Assembly (NCBI GenBank): GCA_016935665.1
Contig: JAFGQN010000059.1
Coordinates: forward strand, 1-36,594
Length of the DNA stretch: 36,594 nt
Source: Deltaproteobacteria bacterium
GTDB taxonomy: Bacteria > Myxococcota_A > Polyangia > JAAYKL01
Direction: 5' to 3'
In this document: piece after piece, positions 8,177 through 15,836 of the stretch
How positions within the stretch are numbered: position 1 is the first letter of the stretch
How the letters are laid out: each line of letters starts with the position of its first letter
Notes under the pieces: model-generated
What the model saw: only the letters and a program-made list of their open reading frames with translations
Told to the model about the DNA's origin: nothing
Databases searched by the model: none
Program-made: the position numbers and the translations under genes

Positions 8177-10525
8177 TCATCCCGTAGCAGCAGATGAGGA
8201 ACCTCTGGCGGTTCGGCTATCGAGTACGGTGCGGATTCTGCTGCACAGATCCCTGGCTGTAAATGGTTTGGAGATAAACGGATGGGGCGAAGCGCTGACG
8301 CCGTGGGTATCAGTGAGTTCCTCATTGTGGCCAGACATGAAAATGACAGATGGGGAGCCAAATCGTGCGGTAATCTGTTTCACCATTTCAACGCCGCTCA
8401 TGCCCGGCATGACCACGTCGGAGAGCAGAAGGTCGATTCGCTCCTGCAGATGTTCGAATAGCACCAGGGCTTTTTTGGCATTTGCGGCCTGAAACACGCG
8501 GTAGCCAGCCGACTCCAGCTGCTTTTTAACCAGGTGCCGCACCTGTGCTTCATCCTCCACAAGCAAAATGGTTTCGTGGCCGTGCAGTGCGCTGCTTCTC
8601 TTCTGATTCTGTTCTTCGGTGCGCCCCGAAACGGTGCTTCTGGGAACATGAATGCAAAACGTGGTGCCGTCATTGACTCTGGATGAGACATCAATGAAAC
8701 CGTTGTTCTGCTGAACTATTCCGTACACCGTGGCCAAACCCAGACCGGTGCCTTTACCCTGTTCTTTTGATGTATAGAATGGTTCGAAAATATTTTTCAG
8801 GTTCTCAGTGGGAATACCCGTGCCCGTGTCTTTCACGGTAATAACCACGTATTCGCCGGGCCGTCGTCCCGCATCCTTTTGGCCGTCCGCATCGGATATG
8901 TTTTTAGTTTCAGTGTGAATGTGAATGGTGCCCCCTTTGGGCATGGCGTCCCGGGCATTGACCAGCAGATTGGCGACAATCTGATCGAGCTGGATGAGAT
9001 CCATGGTGACGTTACATGGGGCATCGCTATTGGAGATATGGATTTGAATATCTTCGCCTATCATTCTGGACAGCATTTTACAGGAAGTACTGATGCGTTC
9101 CGCCACATCGATAACCTGGGGATCGACAATCTGTTTTCGGCTGAATGCCAGCAGTTGCCTCGTCAGGTCCACAGCCCGGTTGCCCGCCTCCCGGATTTGG
9201 GAGGCATCCCGCCGGATGTCGTCGGTGGCGTTCGCATTTTCCTCAATGGTTTCCGCGTAGCCGTTTATCACAAAAAGCAGATTGCTGAAATCATGGGCCA
9301 CCCCGCCGGCCAGTCGGCCAATGGCCTCCATTTTCTGCGCCTGATGCAATTGCGATTCCAGCTGACGCCTGGATGTTTCGACTTTCTGGCGCTCGCTCAT
9401 CTCCTGTTCAAGCTGTTTCGTGCGTTCTGCCACCAGTTCTTCGAGCCTTTCCCGGTGTCGCGTGATTTCCTGGGCTGTTTTTTTTTGCTCCGTAATATCT
9501 TTGGCAATGAGCAGAAATCCGCGCAAATCTTTGTTCTCGTCGTACAGTATGGCGCCGGACAGCGAGATGGGAATCACCCGGCCTGTGGCGGTAACATATT
9601 CGGTTTCGACGTCCCTGCTTTGAAACGTATCTGCTTTTTTGGGGTCGAGTTCGCGTATCCATTCCGGGATGAGGGCATCTTTTGAAAACAGCTCAAGTAC
9701 AGATTTTCCAGACAGCGCGGATTGCGCATATCCCAGCATGCGAATGGTGGCTTTGTTCACCGTAATAATGGTGGAATCCAGTCCCACCAGCAGTAATGAA
9801 TCCCCCATTGTGGCGATGATGCTTTCAGCGGCCCTTGACACTGAAAGCTGAAACAGCTCATATTTCCAGAGGGCATACGCAATAATGGTATTTGAAAAAA
9901 TGAACATTATTACATCCAATGCGGGGATGGGCCATTTGTAGTGAGCCGTTAAAATGCCAACAACCATATTAACCGCTGGCGCCACGCTGGCAATGAGGAG
10001 AAAACGGCTCTGTTTCTTTTTACGAGGTTCGGATGCCGTGTGATAGGAAATGGTGTACAGAATGGCACACGCGACGGTCACCAGAAACATCCATATAAAC
10101 AGGAGTGTGCTCATTATGCCATCCTGTACCGTGTACTCCCATCCCCATGGTTGCTCCCTGGGAGGGCCGGTGACAGCGTGAAAAAAGATGTCCGAGAATA
10201 TAAAAACAGCGCTGGGCGCATATAGCGCCACGAGAAGCCATTTGCGTCTGAGCCAATTTCCAGGGCGAGTGAATGCCAGAGTCAGATGCAGCCAGGCGGA
10301 CACATGAACTGACCACAGCACATCAAAGCGCCACCACACTGCGGCGGCTTCAAAGCTGTCCGCCTGACGATAACCGAACTCCATCAGCGACGTGTACGCC
10401 ACGGACATTGTTACCAGCAAAAAAAGTCGACTCAGAATATTCCCGGTATCTCTGAAAAACAGAAATGCAGCCAGGAATACGGCAAAAACAAAAGACAGCA
10501 GCGATATGAGTGCGAAAACAGTCAT
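8177..10525 (-). CDS. Hybrid sensor histidine kinase with 7TM input, PAS and C-terminal receiver
   Basis: The protein has 782 residues from ATG 10525, chosen because GAGGAGG lies just upstream; the longer frame adds 29 residues before the first membrane helix. Residues 1-215 hold seven hydrophobic segments of the histidine-kinase N-terminal 7TM type. Residues about 230-345 are a PAS domain (GDSLLLVGLDSTIITVNKA). A coiled coil follows, then the H-box with phospho-accepting His411 in GGVAHDFSNLL. The ATPase domain has NLLVNARDAMPKGG, DTGTGIP and GKGTGLGLATVYG. The receiver domain carries Asp703 in LLLSDVVMPGMSGVEM. The kinase probably senses a membrane or lipophilic signal. No output regulator lies next to it, so it is an orphan hybrid kinase. 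Confidence 0.93.
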   Translation of the reverse strand: MTVFALISLLSFVFAVFLAAFLFFRDTGNILSRLFLLVTMSVAYTSLMEFGYRQADSFEAAAVWWRFDVLWSVHVSAWLHLTLAFTRPGNWLRRKWLLVALYAPSAVFIFSDIFFHAVTGPPREQPWGWEYTVQDGIMSTLLFIWMFLVTVACAILYTISYHTASEPRKKKQSRFLLIASVAPAVNMVVGILTAHYKWPIPALDVIMFIFSNTIIAYALWKYELFQLSVSRAAESIIATMGDSLLLVGLDSTIITVNKATIRMLGYAQSALSGKSVLELFSKDALIPEWIRELDPKKADTFQSRDVETEYVTATGRVIPISLSGAILYDENKDLRGFLLIAKDITEQKKTAQEITRHRERLEELVAERTKQLEQEMSERQKVETSRRQLESQLHQAQKMEAIGRLAGGVAHDFSNLLFVINGYAETIEENANATDDIRRDASQIREAGNRAVDLTRQLLAFSRKQIVDPQVIDVAERISTSCKMLSRMIGEDIQIHISNSDAPCNVTMDLIQLDQIVANLLVNARDAMPKGGTIHIHTETKNISDADGQKDAGRRPGEYVVITVKDTGTGIPTENLKNIFEPFYTSKEQGKGTGLGLATVYGIVQQNNGFIDVSSRVNDGTTFCIHVPRSTVSGRTEEQNQKRSSALHGHETILLVEDEAQVRHLVKKQLESAGYRVFQAANAKKALVLFEHLQERIDLLLSDVVMPGMSGVEMVKQITARFGSPSVIFMSGHNEELTDTHGVSASPHPFISKPFTARDLCSRIRTVLDSRTARGSSSAATG

Positions 10526-10645
10526 AGCCTCCTCATCCTCAGAACGAACGCAATTGCTGCAGCAGATGTATCGATCCCCCCAGCGAGACCTTGCGCGCCC
10601 GTTTTCCATCAAATGGAGTAGTTGTAACGTTTTGGTGAAAAACTT

Positions 10646-10840
10646 GCATCACAAATCACAGTAATTGTGTATCGGTGACTCAAACGGTGAGGTGCAGGCC
10701 GGCGACCATGTTGCTCTGGTGGGCTGTGTGGTCGTACGTTTCGCATGTGATGGCGACAGGTTCGGCGATGAGGGAGATGTCATCCGTTATCTGAGCTACT
10801 CCTTTGGGTGTAGAATTTTGGAGCACAACAAAATCTTCCC
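10646..10840 (-). pseudogene. C-terminal remnant of an MTH938-like gene (duplicate of 17409-17756)
   Basis: The minus strand ends with DISLIAEPVAITCETYDH, then MVAGLHLTV, which lines up residue for residue with the end of the intact gene at 17409 (NITLIAEPTAIACKTYNT, then IVAGLHLTC). Nucleotide similarity continues past the stop codon into the 3' flank, where CACAAAT-ACAG-AATTGT occurs at both sites. Towards the 5' end the match fades around 10830, and the glycine-rich core (VIGCGAHG in the intact copy) is missing. The remaining open frame overlaps the start of the CotH gene. It is best read as the decayed end of a duplicated segment. Confidence 0.75.
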
Positions 10841-10903
10841 TCCATGAATTTTTGACAATCACCACACATTTGTGACAATGTTTATCGCGGTCACACAATT
10901 GAC

Positions 10904-12613
10904 ATGAAAGAAAGTGCATTCATGAGTTATATTTTCAATACCATCCGTTTCAGCCTGATATTATTCACTCTTGCATCTGTTTTCGCATGTGGCGAAAAAG
11001 ATTCAAAACCCTCGCAGGCTGGAAATAATGTGGAAACCGACTCGCCGGTAGATTCAGATACTCATTCATTGGACAGCAGCCCCCCGACTCCCACTGATTC
11101 TTTTGGGCTGGTCTTTTCGCCCCCCAGTGGCACGTTCACGGGGACGAGAGAAGTCACCATTTCGCCGCGGGCTGGTATTGATGGCGTGATTCGATACACC
11201 GTCAACGGCGCAGCCCCAAACGAAAACTCTCCGGTATATGAAACCCCAATCGTATTGTCGGCCTCTTCAAAAGTTCAAGCCGCCATTTTTCAAAACGGCG
11301 AGACGATTGCCGAGGGCAGCGGCTTTTACGTGGCGACAACAGGAAACATTCGAAGTGATATTCCCATCGTTGTCCTTGACAATATGGGCAAAGGGAAACC
11401 AGGCAGTGACGACATGCCAACAATGTTTTTGGCGTTCGACACCGTAAACGGCATCGCTGACATCTCCGTACCTGCGCATGTGGGATCTCACGCAGCGTTT
11501 CATTTGCGTGGCCAATCCACCAGGATGTTTCCTAAAAGCCCATATCGCGTAGAACTGAGAGACCAAAGGGAAGAAGATATGGATTGGCCCGTGCTCGGGT
11601 TGCCGTCGGAATCGGATTGGGTCATGCGTGGACCGTATGTGGATAAATCTCTGATTCGAGACGCATTTCATTACGATTTGGGCAGAGATATTGGGATGGC
11701 ATCTCCCAGGTATCGGTTTTGTGAATTATATACGAATCTGGATGGCGGCGTTTTGGATGAAAGCGATTATCAGGGCGTGTACATGATCGTGGAAAATATC
11801 AAGAACTCAAAAAATCGACTGAATTTGAAACAGTTGCATCCAACGGATACAGATGCAGATGTAATTACCGGTGGCTATATCTTTAAATTTGAGTGGGATG
11901 CATCAGAGCCACCAGTGCTCAATTGTCCAGGACAGGAATACTGCTGGACCGAGATGGAGATTGTGGACCCTAAAGATATTACACCGCAGCAGGCGACCTT
12001 GCTTGCATATAAACTGTATGAATTCAGTTATGCCCTTCATACGTCGTCGCTGGAAACACCGGACGGTGGCTATGGTCAATATATCGATGTAATTTCGTTT
12101 GCAGATCAAATTATTATGAACGAGATAGGCAGAGAAGCGGATTCCTATCTCCGCAGCGCCTGGTTTTATATGGATAGAAATGGCCCTATCGTCGCCGGTC
12201 CGCTTTGGGATTACAACCTGTCGCTCGGAACGGGATTTGATTTCAACGGGATAGAAAATCTGGATACTGCGGGTTGGATGTACGAGGAAAATAACAAGCG
12301 GGATGCACCATCCAATGATTGGTTTTATACCCTGATGCAGGATCCGGAATTTAAAGCTGTTCTTGCAGAACGCTGGCGGGTGCTTCGACAGGGGCAGCTA
12401 TCGAACGACGCCCTGTCCGCCAGAATTACTCAACTGGCCGCACCGCTTAAAAATGCCGCGTACCACAATTTCCAGAAGTGGGACAATCTTCAGACACCGA
12501 CGGTTTTCATGGTCTTCGTGTCGCCAGTCAGTCAAACGTGGGAGGAGCAAATCGAAATTCTCCGCAATTGGCTTCTCACACGCGTTGCGTGGATTGATAC
12601 CCAATGGCTGTAG
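10904..12613 (+). CDS. CotH-kinase-like lipoprotein with chitobiase C-terminal-type domain
   Basis: The protein has 569 residues; an ATG at 10922 is an alternative start and neither has a good ribosome binding site. A signal peptide ends in VFAC, a weak lipobox. A Ser/Asp/Pro linker follows. Residues about 70-135 form an immunoglobulin-like CHB_HEX_C module (FSPPSGTFTG, then IRYTVNG). The CotH domain follows at about 185-510: FHLRGQSTRMFPKSPYRVEL, RGPYVDKSLIRDAF, RLNLKQL, GGYIFKFEWD, IIMNEIGREADSY and GPLWDYNLSLG, where the last Asp corresponds to the metal-binding Asp of this atypical kinase fold. Family members phosphorylate surface proteins (CotH in spores) or serve as secreted scaffolds. 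Here it would sit on the outer membrane. No partner is next to it. Confidence 0.88.
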   Translation: MKESAFMSYIFNTIRFSLILFTLASVFACGEKDSKPSQAGNNVETDSPVDSDTHSLDSSPPTPTDSFGLVFSPPSGTFTGTREVTISPRAGIDGVIRYTVNGAAPNENSPVYETPIVLSASSKVQAAIFQNGETIAEGSGFYVATTGNIRSDIPIVVLDNMGKGKPGSDDMPTMFLAFDTVNGIADISVPAHVGSHAAFHLRGQSTRMFPKSPYRVELRDQREEDMDWPVLGLPSESDWVMRGPYVDKSLIRDAFHYDLGRDIGMASPRYRFCELYTNLDGGVLDESDYQGVYMIVENIKNSKNRLNLKQLHPTDTDADVITGGYIFKFEWDASEPPVLNCPGQEYCWTEMEIVDPKDITPQQATLLAYKLYEFSYALHTSSLETPDGGYGQYIDVISFADQIIMNEIGREADSYLRSAWFYMDRNGPIVAGPLWDYNLSLGTGFDFNGIENLDTAGWMYEENNKRDAPSNDWFYTLMQDPEFKAVLAERWRVLRQGQLSNDALSARITQLAAPLKNAAYHNFQKWDNLQTPTVFMVFVSPVSQTWEEQIEILRNWLLTRVAWIDTQWL

Positions 12614-12641
12614 TTGGACGGCTTAACCGCCTGCTTAAAAA

Positions 12642-13088
12642 CTAGAATTCCAAAACAATGCGGGCCGTTGCCGGGTTGAAGTCTTTGCGATAGCAATAGC
12701 TGATGGCCCCCGGAGCTGAAAATACGCCGCGCACTGTATTGGATAACTCGATGGGGGGACTCATCCCTTTTTTAACAGCCATATCCTGCCAGTATTTTTG
12801 TTCGGCTGCTAAATTTATTCCCAATGCCTTGCTTATAAACTCCTGGCGCAATGATGTTCCCGTTTTGGCATGAATGGGTTTTACGCGGTTTCCCATAAAT
12901 GTGGTCATTTCTTTTTTAAATATTCGCCGAACCTCGGTTGCGGACAATTCGGTTCCTGCGAATTTGTGATTTACGATGACCACCAAATCGTCGGGACTTT
13001 CAGCCTGGACGGGCATGGCACTGGAGAATGAAAAACTGCACATAAGCCAATAAATACCTGATATAAATTTTGATTTGAATAGTTTCAT
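12642..13088 (-). CDS. Secreted one-lobe phosphate-binding-protein-like protein, copy 3
   Basis: The protein has 148 residues with a signal peptide ending near VQA. The mature part resembles one lobe of the PstS-like substrate-binding fold (PBP_like family): DDLVVIVNHKF, EVRRIFKKEM, VKPIHAKTG, LRQEFISKALG, AEQKYWQDM and NTVRGVFSAPGAISYCYR. ATG 13088 is preferred to 13094 because AAGGAG is then seven bases away. The mature part is clearly alike in copies 1 and 2, but this copy is separated from copy 2 by 164 bases and could have its own promoter. It presumably binds an oxyanion or a related small ligand in the periplasm. No ABC permease or ATPase is nearby, so transport is unproven. Confidence 0.8.
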   Translation of the reverse strand: MKLFKSKFISGIYWLMCSFSFSSAMPVQAESPDDLVVIVNHKFAGTELSATEVRRIFKKEMTTFMGNRVKPIHAKTGTSLRQEFISKALGINLAAEQKYWQDMAVKKGMSPPIELSNTVRGVFSAPGAISYCYRKDFNPATARIVLEF

Positions 13089-13191
13089 ACGCATTCTCCT
13101 TATGAATGATTATAACAGCGCAGCTCACCAATAGACAACAGGTGAAAAGATAAAATTCTATTGTGTATTCAGGATGTTATATCGGTTTATT

Positions 13192-13209
13192 TTGACCCGG
13201 GCGGGTCAA
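13192..13209. repeat. Seven-base inverted repeat between copies 2 and 3
   Basis: TTGACCC and GGGTCAA flank a four-base loop. It lies 43 bases after the copy 2 stop on the minus strand. There is no T tract, so it may stabilise the mRNA end or act as a binding site rather than terminate. Confidence 0.4.
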
Positions 13210-13252
13210 CTGAACATCAGGTACACGAATGTTGAACCGTATGAGACACGTA

Positions 13253-13696
13253 TCACAGGGACAATACGATCTTGGAAGTCGTTGGATTGAAATCCTTTCT
13301 GAAGCAGTAGCTGATTGCGCCAGGTGTGGAAAATACACCGCGCACTGTGTTGGTGAGTTCACTTGGTGGGTTCATTCCCTTTTTCACCATCATTTCCTGC
13401 CAATATTTTTTTTCTGCAGAGGGGTTCATTCCCAGCACTTTATTCACAAACTGTTGTCGCAATGCGTTACCGTCCCTGGCATGTATGGGTTTTACTCTGG
13501 TGCCGTGGAAGTTGGTAATTTCCTTTTTGAATATTCGTTTTACCTCTGTTAGCGACAAATTGTCGGCACTAAACCGTTTATTGGCGATTACCACCAGATC
13601 ATCGGTGCTTTCTGCCTGAGCCGGAACCAGGCTGAACAGCAATAAAAACGCGGTAAACATTACAACGATTTTCTTTGATTTCAGCAGCTTTAGCAT
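13253..13696 (-). CDS. Secreted one-lobe phosphate-binding-protein-like protein, copy 2
   Basis: The protein has 147 residues. ATG 13696 is chosen because AAGGGA lies seven bases upstream; a longer frame reaching 13741 would add a charged stretch ahead of the signal peptide. The signal peptide ends near AQA. The mature chain keeps every block of copies 1 and 3: DDLVVIANKRF, EVKRIFKKEITNF, VKPIHARDG, AEKKYWQEMMVKKGM and TVRGVFSTPGAISYCFR. The small differences between copies (Lys/Arg, Asn/Ala) are conservative, so all three probably keep their fold. It sits 76 bases downstream of copy 1. Confidence 0.82.
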   Translation of the reverse strand: MLKLLKSKKIVVMFTAFLLLFSLVPAQAESTDDLVVIANKRFSADNLSLTEVKRIFKKEITNFHGTRVKPIHARDGNALRQQFVNKVLGMNPSAEKKYWQEMMVKKGMNPPSELTNTVRGVFSTPGAISYCFRKDFNPTTSKIVLSL

Positions 13697-13772
13697 CTCA
13701 TATCCCTTTCGACGCTCATTTTGTGGACGTCTCCAATACATGTTATCGGCGCAACTCGAAGTTTATAAAGTC

Positions 13773-14219
13773 TTACAGCTCTAAAACGATTTTTGCGGTA
13801 ATCGGGCTGAAATCCCTTCGGAAACAGTAGCTCATCGCTCCTGGGGCAGAAAAAACACCACGCACTGTATTGGAAAGTTCGCTGGGCGGGCGCATCCCTT
13901 TTTTTACCATCATGTCCTGCCAGTACTTTTGCTCAGCAGACACATTCATGCCCAGTACTTTGCTTACAAATATATCTCGAAGAGGCGACCCCATTTTGGC
14001 ATGAATAGGTTTTACGCTGGTTCCCTTGTAAGTAGTCATCTCCTTTCTGAAAATTCGTTTGACCTCCGTGATGGTTAAGCTGGAATACTCAAATTTTTTG
14101 TTCACAATAATCAATAAATCGTTGGGACTCTCTGCCATCACCGGAGACTGGCTAAACAACAACACGCATGAAGCCAAAAGCAAGCCACCAATTGTTTTTC
14201 GATAGAAATCAGTATCCAT
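13773..14219 (-). CDS. Secreted one-lobe phosphate-binding-protein-like protein, copy 1
   Basis: The protein has 148 residues with a signal peptide ending near VMA. It shows the same block order as copies 2 and 3: NDLLIIVNKKF, EVKRIFRKEMTTY, VKPIHAKMG, VSKVLGM, AEQKYWQDMMVKKGM and NTVRGVFSAPGAMSYCF. AAAGGAG sits six bases before ATG. It begins 30 bases after the porin-like gene and is therefore almost certainly in its operon. Comparable short binding-protein genes next to porins are known from other Gram-negative bacteria, where the usual label is phosphate ABC transporter substrate-binding protein. The actual ligand is unknown. Confidence 0.84.
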   Translation of the reverse strand: MDTDFYRKTIGGLLLASCVLLFSQSPVMAESPNDLLIIVNKKFEYSSLTITEVKRIFRKEMTTYKGTSVKPIHAKMGSPLRDIFVSKVLGMNVSAEQKYWQDMMVKKGMRPPSELSNTVRGVFSAPGAMSYCFRRDFSPITAKIVLEL

Positions 14220-14249
14220 TGAAAACTCCTTTCCCAGCGCAATCGGCGG

Positions 14250-15824
14250 TTAAAAAGAAACAGCGACCTGGCTTTTTACAAACCACGTTTTTTCGTCGAC
14301 ACCTTCGCCGAGTGAATCCACACGGTACGCATTCGCCTTCAATGTGACATAGGGCGATGGCTTGATGTTTATTCCAAAGCGATAAATGCCAAACTTGCTG
14401 GTGTCGTTTGCGTCTGATAAATCCAGATAGTCCACGCCAACAAACGGGGTAATGGTCAGTGTATCGAACACTTTCTCCAAAGGCAGTTGGTACGCCAACA
14501 TACCGTAAGCGCTGTTCGTGATGAAGTCGGCAGCCCATATTGTTGTTCCGTAGGAAACTGTTTCCGGGCGAACCAGATATTCCGACTTGCGGGCGCCGGC
14601 CTCCCCAAACAGGGTCAGACCTTTCCAATTCAGTTTTAAGTCCACGGTGCCGATATATTCTTTATGCTTGTCGGTAATCACATCGTTTGAACGCTGGGCA
14701 AGGTCGTAATTCACATCATCCAGCACCTGGGTTCCGGTTTCGTCTATGCGATATTCTGTGATCATTTCGGTCTCAATGTCCGTGTATTTTCCGTAATATC
14801 CATAGCCGCCAAGAGAAATCAGCCAATCTTCGCCCGCCACTTGAATTTTGGTTCTAAGGCCAATCGCTTTATTATGGTCGGTATCAAAGAAATTTTCCGT
14901 TGGACCGCGACCATTTGAAAGGGTGACCGCATATTCCAGTTTCAGCAAATCCGTTGGAAAAATGGAACCAAATACCATCAGACCCGTCTGTGCCGTGGGC
15001 ACCACGTCCCAGCTGATAAGAAACGGCAACGCCACTGTCAATACCACCGGCGACCCATGATCTTCGTTCCAGATACCAAACGGCGTCAGATAGCGGCCCG
15101 CACGAATGCCAAACCAGTCTCGCGGCTTCCAGTCCAGATGTGCCCGTTCAATATTCACACCGCCCAACCGCGTGCCCCCTTCAAACTGATACTTGGCATA
15201 TGTATCGGTTCGCTCAAACCCTTTGTTGGGATCGGGATCGCCGGTGCGTGCTGTTTCCACTCCGTCGACGCGTGTCACCTGGCTCTTATTGGTGATGTTG
15301 CCATTGGGAGAATACGAGAAGCGCGTTTCCACCAGCGCCGACAGGGTTTCTGTCATCTGACTCTTCAAATAGAGATTTACGCCGGTTTGATAAAAAGAAT
15401 TGTACTTGGGTTGGTAATAATACGTGATGGCATCGTCGTATTTGGCAAATGATGCGGTATGACTCAAATCCAGAAAACCGCTGATTGTAAATTTTTCGTC
15501 TGCCGCGGCAGCGTTGGCCTCCATGACCTGCATCGATAAATCATCCCGGTCCTCCTTCGCCATTTGCTGCTGCTGTGAAAGCGTTTTGATTTGTTCCTCC
15601 TGCGCTTCAACTTTTGCCTGCAGTGCCTCGAGTCTCTCGGCGACAGTTGCGTTGGCTGCTGTGGCAGTGCCCGCATCTGTTTTGGCAGACATGGCGGTGT
15701 TATTGCCTTTGGCATTTGAGTCCGTCACGTTCGTTTTTTCGGCCTCCTGTGCAACAGCGTTCACCGCAAAAAACACAATCGTTAACATTGAAAATAGTAT
15801 GGTTTTTAATTCAATTGTTTTCAT
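14250..15824 (-). CDS. Outer-membrane porin-like beta-barrel with N-terminal coiled coil
   Basis: The protein has 524 residues. The signal peptide is cut after AVA (about residue 25). A Thr/Ala/Asn-rich linker leads to a heptad region at about 62-105 (ERLEALQAKVEAQEEQIKTL), a likely trimeric coiled coil as in porins that contact the peptidoglycan. From about 115 the chain shows alternating beta-strand pattern with aromatic ends (FTISGFLDLSH, AHLDWKPRDWFGIRAGRYL, TPFVGVDYLDL) and finishes with a C-terminal Phe (QVAVSF), the signature recognised by the BAM complex. It resembles OprO/OprP or phosphate-type porins in size and context, but the selectivity cannot be read from sequence. It begins 12 bases after the 12-Cys gene. 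Confidence 0.85.
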   Translation of the reverse strand: MKTIELKTILFSMLTIVFFAVNAVAQEAEKTNVTDSNAKGNNTAMSAKTDAGTATAANATVAERLEALQAKVEAQEEQIKTLSQQQQMAKEDRDDLSMQVMEANAAAADEKFTISGFLDLSHTASFAKYDDAITYYYQPKYNSFYQTGVNLYLKSQMTETLSALVETRFSYSPNGNITNKSQVTRVDGVETARTGDPDPNKGFERTDTYAKYQFEGGTRLGGVNIERAHLDWKPRDWFGIRAGRYLTPFGIWNEDHGSPVVLTVALPFLISWDVVPTAQTGLMVFGSIFPTDLLKLEYAVTLSNGRGPTENFFDTDHNKAIGLRTKIQVAGEDWLISLGGYGYYGKYTDIETEMITEYRIDETGTQVLDDVNYDLAQRSNDVITDKHKEYIGTVDLKLNWKGLTLFGEAGARKSEYLVRPETVSYGTTIWAADFITNSAYGMLAYQLPLEKVFDTLTITPFVGVDYLDLSDANDTSKFGIYRFGINIKPSPYVTLKANAYRVDSLGEGVDEKTWFVKSQVAVSF

Positions 15825-15836
15825 GTTGTCTTTCCC

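Noticed and set aside
8879-9685. Plus-strand frame of 268 codons within the histidine kinase region
   Set aside because: Antisense to conserved kinase motifs (H-box, ATPase boxes).
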